Shown: positions 50,084 through 57,426 of the stretch, piece by piece
How positions within the stretch are numbered: position 1 is the stretch's first letter
How the letters are laid out: each line of letters opens with the position of its first letter
NCBI GenBank assembly: GCA_963737425.1
Contig: CAVTSX010000008.1
Coordinates: 1,116,001-1,180,000 of the forward strand
Length of the DNA: 64,000 nt
Direction of reading: 5' to 3'
From: DASXRA01 sp963737425
GTDB taxonomy: Bacteria; Actinomycetota; Actinomycetes; Mycobacteriales; Jatrophihabitantaceae
Made by a program: the position numbers and the translations under genes
Notes under the pieces: model-generated
Told to the model about the DNA's origin: nothing
The model's input: only the letters and a program-made list of their open reading frames with translations
The model's database searches: none

Positions 50084-50907
50084 GCGCCGCACCGGCCGAG
50101 CCGCAGGCGGACGTGTCCACGACCGATGCGCTTCGCGCTGAGAACATCATCATCGCGTTCGGCGGGCTCGTTGCCGTCAATGACGTGACATTCAACGTGC
50201 CGCTGGGCGGAATCGTGAGCCTCATCGGCCCGAACGGGGCCGGCAAGACCACCTTCTTCAACGTCCTCACCGGCCTGTACCGGCCGACGGCGGGACGCGT
50301 CCTGCTCGGCGAACGTGACGTCACCGGCAAGGCGCCGCACAAGATTGCCGCCCTTGGCCTGGCCCGCACGTTCCAGAACATCCGGTTGTTCAACCTGATG
50401 ACTGCCGAAGAGAACGTGATGGTGGCTATGCACTCCCATCTACGTTCGGGCATTGCGAGCACGGTGTTCCGCATGCCGTGGCAGCGTCGTGAAGAGCACC
50501 GCGCGCACGACAGATCTCGCGATCTGCTCGAGTTCGTGGGAATCGGCAAGGTGCGAAACGAATACGCCCGCAACCTGTCCTACGGTGACCAGCGCCGCCT
50601 CGAGGTGGCCCGCGCACTCGCCCTCGATCCGAAGGTGCTGCTGCTCGACGAGCCGACCGCCGGCATGAACCCGCAGGAGTCGGCGCAGTTCGTCGACTTC
50701 GTGCACCGGGTACGCGACGAGAAAGGCGTGTCGGTGCTGCTGATCGAGCACGACATGAGCGTCGTCATGCGAGTCAGCGAGCGCATCACCGTCCTCGACC
50801 GCGGTGAGCGCATCGCTGAGGGCGGACCGGACGACATCCGCTCCGACGAGCGGGTCGTCGAGGCCTACCTGGGTAAGACCGGTACACGCGAGGGGAGGCG
50901 CCAGTGA
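50080..50907 (+). CDS. livG: branched-chain amino acid ABC transporter ATPase LivG
   Basis: ATPase, 275 aa, LivG family. Walker A GPNGAGKTTFFNVLTGLY, Q-loop RTFQNIRLF, signature LSYGDQRRLEVARAL, Walker B VLLLDEPTAGMNPQE and switch HDMSVVM are present, with the LivG-specific long helical insertion (MHSHLRSGIASTVFRMPWQR). GTG 50080 overlaps livM (GTGA). The first 20 residues are a non-conserved polar extension. Confidence 0.95.
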   Translation: MSAAPAEPQADVSTTDALRAENIIIAFGGLVAVNDVTFNVPLGGIVSLIGPNGAGKTTFFNVLTGLYRPTAGRVLLGERDVTGKAPHKIAALGLARTFQNIRLFNLMTAEENVMVAMHSHLRSGIASTVFRMPWQRREEHRAHDRSRDLLEFVGIGKVRNEYARNLSYGDQRRLEVARALALDPKVLLLDEPTAGMNPQESAQFVDFVHRVRDEKGVSVLLIEHDMSVVMRVSERITVLDRGERIAEGGPDDIRSDERVVEAYLGKTGTREGRRQ

Positions 50908-51650
50908 CCGCCGCCAGCACGCGGCGCGGCGATGGGGCCGAGGCGCTGCTCACGTTGCAGGATCTGCACGTCAGCTACGGCAACATCGCTGCTGTCAAGG
51001 GGCTCAACCTTGACGTCTACCCGGGCGAGATCGTCACGCTCATCGGCTCGAACGGTGCCGGCAAGTCGACGACGCTGCGCACGATCTCAGGCTTGCTTCG
51101 CCCCCGTAGCGGCGCTATCCAGTTTGAAGGCCGCAAGATCAACGGCCTCCACGGGCATCAGGTCGTCAAGCGGGGCATCTGCCACTCGCCCGAAGGCCGG
51201 CGGATCTTCCCGCGCATGACGGTTTCGGAGAACCTCGACCTCGGCGCGTTCCTGCGCAATGACCACGCCGACATCGCCGAGGATCGCCAACGCGTACTGG
51301 AACTGTTCCCGGTACTGGAGGAACGACTGCAGCAGAAGGCCGGCACGCTCTCCGGCGGCGAGCAGCAGATGCTCGCGGTAGCGCGCGCGCTGCTCGGCAA
51401 GCCCAAGCTGCTGCTGCTCGACGAGCCGTCCATGGGTCTCGCCCCGGTGCTGGTTGACCTGATCTTCCATACCATCGGGCAGATTCGCGACCAGGGCGTC
51501 ACGGTGCTTCTCGTCGAGCAGAATGCGCTGGCGGCGTTGGAGGTCGCCGACTTCGCCTACGTTCTCGAGTCCGGCAACCTCACCTTGCAGGGTCCGGCCG
51601 ATCACCTGCTCGACGACGACAGCGTGACCCGCGCATATCTCGGCGGCTGA
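50904..51650 (+). CDS. livF: branched-chain amino acid ABC transporter ATPase LivF
   Basis: Second ATPase, 248 aa, LivF family. LQDLHVSYGNIAAVKGLNLDV, Walker A GSNGAGKSTTLRTISGLL, the LivF segment CHSPEGRRIFPRMTVSENLDLGAF, signature LSGGEQQMLAVARAL and Walker B LLLLDEPSMGLAPV are clear, ending with VEQNALAALEVAD. GTG 50904 overlaps livG. It ends the operon, followed by an inverted repeat. Confidence 0.95.
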   Translation: MTAASTRRGDGAEALLTLQDLHVSYGNIAAVKGLNLDVYPGEIVTLIGSNGAGKSTTLRTISGLLRPRSGAIQFEGRKINGLHGHQVVKRGICHSPEGRRIFPRMTVSENLDLGAFLRNDHADIAEDRQRVLELFPVLEERLQQKAGTLSGGEQQMLAVARALLGKPKLLLLDEPSMGLAPVLVDLIFHTIGQIRDQGVTVLLVEQNALAALEVADFAYVLESGNLTLQGPADHLLDDDSVTRAYLGG

Positions 51651-51701
51651 TCATCTGCTGACCGCAGCGTTCGGCCGGTCGGCGTTCGCCGTGTTCGACG
51701 T

Positions 51702-51752
51702 TGATCACCTGCGGGTTGTGTACCGCGGGGGTGTGCGACCCGCAGGTGATCA
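51702..51752. terminator. inverted repeat after livF, family IV
   Basis: TGATCACCTGCGGGT (51702-51716) and ACCCGCAGGTGATCA (51738-51752), a 15-bp perfect stem with a 21-nt loop. No T tract. A partial direct copy of the left arm continues to about 51757. Confidence 0.75.
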
Positions 51753-51840
51753 CCTGCGTCGGCGGCAGGCGCGCGGCGGTCGGGCGAGGATCACCGGCCG
51801 GTGAGTTCGCCGCCATGCCCTGTAGGGCAGACTCTGCGCC

Positions 51841-52956
51841 ATGCCCGACATCGTCGAGATCGGCTTCGGCCGCAACGCCCGCCGCGGCTATCACCTGGAC
51901 GAGATCGCGCTGGTTGCCACTCGGCGAACGCGTGGCTCGGCGGTGGTGTCGACTGCGTGGCAGATCGACGCGCACGCGTTCGAGTTGCCACTCGTCGCGG
52001 CGCCCTCGGACGCCGTGGTCTCACCGGCAACCGCGGTCGACATAGAACGGCTCGGCGGGCTGGCTGTCCTCGACGGCGAGGGCCTGTGGACCCGGTACGC
52101 CGATGCTGAGGATCGGCTCGCGGCACTGACGTCCGATTCGGCGGCGCTGCAGGCCGTCTACGCCCAGCCTGTGTCGGTCGACCTGCTCCGCCAGCGGGTG
52201 AGCGAGCTGCGAGACGCCGACGTGCGCGTGGCGGTACGCCTCTCACCGCAACACACCGTCGAGTTGGCGCCGCATGTGCTGGCCGAGGGTGTCGACCTGC
52301 TCGTCATCCAGGGCACGGTGATCTCGGCCGAGCATGTCGCGTCCAAGAACGAAGCCGGGCTGAATCTCAAGACGTTCATCGCCGACCTCGACGTCCCGGT
52401 GATCGTCGGCGGATGCGGCAACTACCAGACCGCGCTGCACCTCATGCGCACCGGCGCCGCGGGCGTGATCATCGGCTACGGCGCGCACCTCGGTTCGACC
52501 ACGCACACCGCCTTGGGTATCGACGTCCCGATGGCGACGGCCATTGTCGACGCCGCCGCCGCACGTCGTGACTATCTGGACGAGACCGGTGGGCGATACG
52601 TGCACCTGGTCGCCTACGGCGACCTCACCACCGGTGGCGACATCGCGAAGGCACTGGCCTGCGGGGCTGATTCGGTGATGCTCGGCGAAGCGCTTGCCGT
52701 CGCCGCCGAGGCGCCCGGCGCCGGCCGGTACTGGGACTCCACTGCCGCGCACCCGCGCGTGCCGCGTTCGGTGATCGTCGACCTCTACGGCGAGGACGAA
52801 CGCCCAAGCCTCGACGAGGTGTTGCTCGGCCCCACGAGCGATCCGAGCGGTGAGCGCAACTTGTTCGGCGCCCTGCGCCGGGTGATGGGCAAGAGCGGGT
52901 ACTCGTCGGTGAAGGAGTTCCAGAAGGCCGAGCTGATCCTGAGCGCACCACGCTGA
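51841..52956 (+). CDS. guaB3: GuaB3-family IMPDH-related protein
   Basis: Actinobacterial GuaB3, 371 aa, a barrel related to IMPDH but without CBS domains. Work on a cyanobacterial GuaB3 indicates GMP reductase activity; actinobacterial members are less clear. Family segments are IVEIGFGRNARRGYHLDEIA, VIQGTVISAEHV, LNLKTFIADLDVPVIVGG, LHLMRTGAAGVIIGYG and AAAARRDYLDETGGRYVHL. The loop that in IMPDH carries Cys (GPGSICTTR) reads GAHLGSTTHT with Ser219, and the usual ADGD reads AYGD with Tyr259. Start ATG 51841 has CAGACT seven bases upstream. The gene is cut off from guaB by the liv operon. Confidence 0.9.
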   Translation: MPDIVEIGFGRNARRGYHLDEIALVATRRTRGSAVVSTAWQIDAHAFELPLVAAPSDAVVSPATAVDIERLGGLAVLDGEGLWTRYADAEDRLAALTSDSAALQAVYAQPVSVDLLRQRVSELRDADVRVAVRLSPQHTVELAPHVLAEGVDLLVIQGTVISAEHVASKNEAGLNLKTFIADLDVPVIVGGCGNYQTALHLMRTGAAGVIIGYGAHLGSTTHTALGIDVPMATAIVDAAAARRDYLDETGGRYVHLVAYGDLTTGGDIAKALACGADSVMLGEALAVAAEAPGAGRYWDSTAAHPRVPRSVIVDLYGEDERPSLDEVLLGPTSDPSGERNLFGALRRVMGKSGYSSVKEFQKAELILSAPR

Positions 52957-52971
52957 GCGCGGCCAGCGCGG

Positions 52972-53961
52972 TCAGATCCAATCGCGGCGCCGGAAGAACG
53001 CGTACAGGCCGCCCGCGATGGCGATCATGATCAACGTGCTGGCCCAGAATCCCCAATGCCGGCCGAAGCCCGGGTACGGGATGTTCTGGCCGTAGAAGCC
53101 GGTGACCGCCGTCGGCACCGCGATGATCGCGGCCCACGAGGTCAGCTTCTTCATGACGGTGTTGAGCCGGGCGTCGGCGAGGGACAGGTTGGTCTCGAAG
53201 ATCGACGTGATCATGTCGCGCAGGGACTCGGTCCATTCCGCCGCGCGCAGCACGTGGTCGAACAGGTCGTCGTAGTAGGGCATCAGGACGCTGTAGGCGT
53301 TGCCCTCCTGCGCCCGGCGCATGACCGTGCTGACTACCTCGCGCATCGGCAGGATCGCTCGGCGCGTCTCGACAAGTGCCTTGCGCAGTGCGAAGGACCG
53401 GCGCTGCACCTGCCGCACGCTGTCGCGCGTCTCCTCGAAGAGAAGATCCTCGATGCGCTCGATCTCGTCGTCGAGCGCCTCGATGGCGGCGAAGTGGCCG
53501 TCGACGATGACGTCGAGCAGTCCGTAGATGAGCGCGCGCGGGCCGAATTTGACGAGTTCGGCGTTGTCGGCCCAGACGTTGACCACGGCATCCATGTCGA
53601 AGTCCTCGGTCTGGCGCACGGTGACAACCGCGCGGTCGACGCCGAACGCCGAGACCTGATGTGCGTGCAGCGAGCCACTTTCCCGGTCGAAGCGCAGCGC
53701 GTACGCCGCGATGAAGATATGAGTCGGATACCGGGTGGCTTTGGGCCGCTCGCGATGCTCGAGGGCGTCCTCGACGGCATGCGGATCAAGGCTCAGTTCT
53801 TCGGCAAGCGCGTTGAGTCGCGCGGCATCCGGAGCGCAAAGGTCTACCCACACAAGGCACTCCGGCTCTTCGAGGTAGTCAGAGATCCGCTCAAAAGCGA
53901 AATCCTGCGCTTCCAGGGTGCCGTTTCGCCACACCCGGGTACGTACGCCGTGTTCACCCAC
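52972..53961 (-). CDS. corA: CorA-like divalent cation channel
   Basis: CorA-family Mg2+/Co2+ channel, 329 aa. A large cytoplasmic domain (about 1-265) ends in the long helix DAVVNV to LADARLNTVMKKLTSWAAI, followed by two membrane helices. The pore signature normally reads YGMNF; here it reads YGQNIPYPGF, so Met is replaced by Gln and Phe by Ile. GTG 53961 is the start, with GGGAG eight bases upstream; ATG 54021 would overlap the SDR start. Divergent from the SDR gene. Confidence 0.9.
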   Translation of the reverse strand: MGEHGVRTRVWRNGTLEAQDFAFERISDYLEEPECLVWVDLCAPDAARLNALAEELSLDPHAVEDALEHRERPKATRYPTHIFIAAYALRFDRESGSLHAHQVSAFGVDRAVVTVRQTEDFDMDAVVNVWADNAELVKFGPRALIYGLLDVIVDGHFAAIEALDDEIERIEDLLFEETRDSVRQVQRRSFALRKALVETRRAILPMREVVSTVMRRAQEGNAYSVLMPYYDDLFDHVLRAAEWTESLRDMITSIFETNLSLADARLNTVMKKLTSWAAIIAVPTAVTGFYGQNIPYPGFGRHWGFWASTLIMIAIAGGLYAFFRRRDWI

Positions 53962-54019
53962 CGGACCAGTCTCCCGCTCTCGACGTGCATCTAACGCCAA
54001 GCCGCGTAATTTCAAACCC

Positions 54020-54943
54020 ATGGGCGGCTGGGGGGTATCGCAACTACCCTTGCTCGACGGTCGCACGGCCGTCGTGACGGGCGCGAATTCGGGTATCGGC
54101 TGGCAGACGGCGAAAGAGCTGGCCGCCCACGGCGCACGGGTCGTGCTCGCCTGCCGCGACGTCGAACGCGCGAAGCAGGCGGCCGATCGCATCGTGTCGG
54201 CGAACGCCGAGGCCGACGTCGAGGTTGCCGAACTCGATCTCGCCGACATGACGTCGGTGCGGGCATTCGGCGAGCAATGGCACGATCCGCTTGATCTGCT
54301 CGTGAACAACGCAGGCGTGATGGCGCCGCCGAACCGCAGCAGTACCCGAGACGGATTCGAGTTGCAGTTCGGCACGAACCATCTCGGCCATTTCGTGCTC
54401 ACCGGGCTGCTGATGCCCGCGTTGCTCGAGAGCGCCGCGCCGCGGGTGGTCACGGTGTCGTCCCTTGCGCATCAGGGCGGGCGCGCCGACGTCGTCAACG
54501 GCAACAGCGCCGGCCCCTATCGGGCCCAGCAGGCGTACGCGAATTCCAAGCTGGCGAACCTGCTGTTCGCCCTGGAGCTACAGCGACGTGCGGCCGCCCA
54601 GGATCTTGCGCTCGTCTCCACTGCCGCGCATCCGGGCACTTGCTCCACCGGACTCGTCGCCGACCGCGAAGGCATGGGGGCAAATCGCATCGTGCGTGCC
54701 GTTGCCCCGACAGTTGTCAAGGTGTTCACCCAGTCGGCGGCGGCCGGTGCGCGCTCTACTCTGCACGCGGCGACTCTTGCCGAGCCCGGTTCGTACACGG
54801 GGCCACAGCGCTTCGGCGAGACCAGAGGACCGGTCGGTGCGGCAAAGGTTTCCGATCTGGCGCAGGATGAAGCGCTGGCCCGACGGCTGTGGGTGGTCAG
54901 CGTCGAGCTCACCGGATTCCGCTACCCGTGGAAGCGTCCCTAG
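54020..54943 (+). CDS. short-chain dehydrogenase/reductase
   Basis: NAD(P)-dependent SDR, 307 aa, of the retinol-dehydrogenase/WW-domain oxidoreductase-like group. Cofactor motif TGANSGIGWQTAKELAAHG, NNAG in LLVNNAGVMAPP, catalytic Ser in VTVSSLAHQGG and Tyr/Lys in YANSKLANLL. Substrate unknown. ATG 54020 has TAATTT (54007-54012) seven bases upstream and no ribosome site, so it is probably leaderless. Confidence 0.92.
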   Translation: MGGWGVSQLPLLDGRTAVVTGANSGIGWQTAKELAAHGARVVLACRDVERAKQAADRIVSANAEADVEVAELDLADMTSVRAFGEQWHDPLDLLVNNAGVMAPPNRSSTRDGFELQFGTNHLGHFVLTGLLMPALLESAAPRVVTVSSLAHQGGRADVVNGNSAGPYRAQQAYANSKLANLLFALELQRRAAAQDLALVSTAAHPGTCSTGLVADREGMGANRIVRAVAPTVVKVFTQSAAAGARSTLHAATLAEPGSYTGPQRFGETRGPVGAAKVSDLAQDEALARRLWVVSVELTGFRYPWKRP

Positions 54944-54978
54944 CCGCTGCCTCGGCCGGCTGCCACTAAACTCCCGGC

Positions 54979-56532
54979 ATGCAGCCGGATCTCGTCCTCG
55001 TCGTCGACTACGGGGCGCAGTACGCGCAATTGATCGCCCGGCGGGTACGCGAGGCGCATGTGTACTCCGAGATCGTCCCGCACACCATGGCGTTGACCGA
55101 CCTTCTCGCCCGGCGGCCCAAGGCGATCATCCTTTCCGGCGGGCCGTCGAGCGTCTACGCCGAGGGTGCGCCGCAGGCAGACCCCGACCTGTTCGCGGCG
55201 GGCGTGCCGGTCTTCGGGATCTGCTACGGCTTCCAGGCCATGGCGCAGGCGCTCGGTGGCGAGGTCGCCGACACCGGTGGCAGCGAATTCGGGCGAACCA
55301 CGCTGACCGTCACCAGCCCCGGCGTGCTCCTGCGGGGCCTGCCTGCCGCGCAACAGGTGTGGATGAGCCACGGCAACGAGGTCAAGACCGCACCGGCAGG
55401 CTTCGCGGTCACCGGCCGGTCGGCGGGCGCGCCGGTGGCGGCGTTCGAGAACCTCGATCGGCGGCTGGCCGGAGTGCAATTCCATCCGGAGGTCCTGCAC
55501 ACCGAGCACGGCCAGCAGATTCTGCAGCATTTCCTCTACGACGTGGCCGGTGTCCGTCCACAGTGGACAGAAGCCAACATCATCGACGAGCAGGTGTCGG
55601 CGATCCGCGCGCAGGTGGGCGGCAAGCGTGTCATCTGCGCGCTGTCCGGAGGGGTCGACTCAGCCGTTGCCGCCGCTCTGGTGCAGCGCGCGATCGGCGA
55701 CCAGCTGACCTGCGTCTTCGTCGATCACGGGCTGCTTCGGGCCGGTGAGGCCGAGCAGGTCGAGCGCGACTTCGTCGCGGCCACCGGCGTCCGACTCAAG
55801 GTCGTCGATTCGGCGCAGCAATTCCTCGACGCCCTGGCCGGCGTCACCGATCCGGAAGAGAAGCGCAAGGCCATCGGACGCGAATTCATCCGCGCGTTCG
55901 AAGAGGCAGCGCGCGAGGTCGTTGCCGATGCGGGCGGGTCGGTCGAGTTTCTCGTGCAGGGCACGCTGTACCCGGATGTCGTGGAGTCCGGGGGAGGCAC
56001 CGGCGCAGCCAACATCAAGAGCCATCACAACGTCGGGGGACTGCCCGACGATCTGCAGTTCGGCCTGATCGAGCCGCTGCGCTCGCTGTTCAAGGACGAG
56101 GTGCGCCGCCTCGGCGAGCAACTCGGGTTGCCGCATGAGATCGTCGCGCGCCAGCCGTTCCCGGGCCCTGGCCTGGGCATCCGCATCGTCGGCGAGGTGA
56201 CGGCGCCCCGGCTCGAGGTGCTACGCCGGGCAGACGCCATCGCGCGCGCCGAACTCTCGGCGGCCGGCCTCGACCACGACATCTGGCAGTGCCCGGTCGT
56301 GTTGCTCGCCGAGGTCCGCTCGGTGGGCGTCCAGGGCGACGAACGCACCTACGGCCACCCGGTCGTGCTGCGGCCGGTGTCATCCGAGGACGCGATGACC
56401 GCCGACTGGACGCGCGTGCCCTACGACGTGCTCGAGCGGATCTCGACCCGGATCACCAACGAGGTGCGTCAGGTCAACCGCGTCGTGCTGGATGTGACGT
56501 CCAAGCCGCCCGGCACGATCGAATGGGAGTAG
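54979..56532 (+). CDS. guaA: GMP synthase (glutamine-hydrolysing)
   Basis: GuaA, 517 aa, converts XMP to GMP using glutamine and ATP. The class I amidotransferase domain has Cys82 (GICYGFQ) and the His/Glu of GVQFHPEVLHTEHG; the ATP pyrophosphatase domain starts with the P-loop SGGVDSAVAAALV, and the dimerisation domain ends with KPPGTIEWE. ATG 54979 is preceded by TAAACT six bases upstream, no ribosome site (leaderless). A GTCCACAGTGGAC palindrome (55556) lies at the domain junction. Confidence 0.97.
   Translation: MQPDLVLVVDYGAQYAQLIARRVREAHVYSEIVPHTMALTDLLARRPKAIILSGGPSSVYAEGAPQADPDLFAAGVPVFGICYGFQAMAQALGGEVADTGGSEFGRTTLTVTSPGVLLRGLPAAQQVWMSHGNEVKTAPAGFAVTGRSAGAPVAAFENLDRRLAGVQFHPEVLHTEHGQQILQHFLYDVAGVRPQWTEANIIDEQVSAIRAQVGGKRVICALSGGVDSAVAAALVQRAIGDQLTCVFVDHGLLRAGEAEQVERDFVAATGVRLKVVDSAQQFLDALAGVTDPEEKRKAIGREFIRAFEEAAREVVADAGGSVEFLVQGTLYPDVVESGGGTGAANIKSHHNVGGLPDDLQFGLIEPLRSLFKDEVRRLGEQLGLPHEIVARQPFPGPGLGIRIVGEVTAPRLEVLRRADAIARAELSAAGLDHDIWQCPVVLLAEVRSVGVQGDERTYGHPVVLRPVSSEDAMTADWTRVPYDVLERISTRITNEVRQVNRVVLDVTSKPPGTIEWE
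55556..55568. repeat. GTCCACAGTGGAC palindrome, copy 7
   Basis: Inside guaA, read in the third phase as RPQWT, at the glutaminase-synthetase junction. Confidence 0.9.
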
Positions 56533-56562
56533 CCCCTTCTCGAACTGGCTACCTTGGTGGTC

Positions 56563-56877
56563 ATGACAGCTTGGGTAACAGCAGCGAATCCTCGGGGCGC
56601 ACCGACCGACGCGACATGTTCGCACCTGGACGCCGTAGCCGACGTGACGCCGTCGACGCGCGAAGGATGCGAAGACTGCCTGCGTGAGGGCACCGAATGG
56701 TTGCACCTGCGGGAATGCCTCGAGTGCGGGCACGTCGGCTGCTGCGACCAGTCGCCCAGACGGCACGCCACTGCGCACTGGCACGCGAGCAACCATCCGA
56801 TCATGCGCTCGTTCGAGCCCGGCGAGAGCTGGGCCTGGTGCTATCCCGACAACCTGTTCCTGGTACCCGGGCGCTAG
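56563..56877 (+). CDS. UBP-type zinc-finger protein
   Basis: Small protein, 104 aa, made almost entirely of a UBP-type zinc finger (the ubiquitin-C-terminus-binding domain of deubiquitinases). Zinc ligands are in CSHLDAV, GCEDCLREG, RECLECGHVGCCD and the His-rich ATAHWHASNHPIM; it ends ESWAWCYPDNLFLV. Bacterial members are common in actinobacteria and have no known ubiquitin partner. ATG 56563 has TACCTT seven bases upstream and no ribosome site. Confidence 0.88.
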   Translation: MTAWVTAANPRGAPTDATCSHLDAVADVTPSTREGCEDCLREGTEWLHLRECLECGHVGCCDQSPRRHATAHWHASNHPIMRSFEPGESWAWCYPDNLFLVPGR

Positions 56878-57426
56878 CTGGAACACGCCCTGGACGCCGC
56901 GCGTTCGGGCGCCCCGCTCGACCGCCGCACGGCCGTGAGCAACAGAGGGATCGACCCGATCGTTCTGTTGATCATGGACAGTTAGGCGTGATCTGCCCGG
57001 CCTGACCTGGCGCCACCAGCGCACGTTCCGGCCACAACGTGCAATCTCATTGACACCCACCTTCGCCCGTGCTGCGATGTCCGTTGGGCGAGGTGAGATC
57101 CACTTCGCTCGGGTTTGCCGAGGCAGGCGTTGTGGCGCTCTGTCAGGGTTCTCCGGCGTTTGGCCGGTGAGCCACCCAGACGCTGACGACGTCAGTCTCC
57201 GTTCAGTTCAACGGGACCCTCATGAAGGGCGTCTGCCAGTGAGCTGTCTGTCGAGCTGCGATCCCCGGCGCCCGCGCCTGACGTCGCCTCCAGTCGAGTC
57301 TTCCACGCTGATCTCATTCGCCCGTCCTAAACCGGCTTAATTCTCGCGTACGCGACCGTCACGCGGGGCGAGTTGCCGAGCGTTGACGCCACCGCAAGGA
57401 GCAACTCTCGAAGGAGGTCTCAGCGG
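56878..57426. other. 549-bp gap before the M28-like pair
   Basis: No convincing gene: the longest open frame (57050-57340) has no family resemblance and no ribosome site. The sequence 57290-57350 is less GC-rich and AAGGAGG at 57411-57417 belongs to the next gene, so a promoter probably lies about 57300-57390. No hairpin or repeat stands out. Confidence 0.45.

Noticed and set aside
53962..54453. N-terminal extension of the CorA-like protein to 493 aa
   Set aside because: The extension is antisense to the first part of the SDR gene, and GTG 53961 has a good ribosome site and normal length.
57050..57340. 96-codon plus-strand open frame in the gap before the M28-like pair
   Set aside because: No ribosome site, no recognisable motif, and unusual Arg/Ser/Pro content; likely random.
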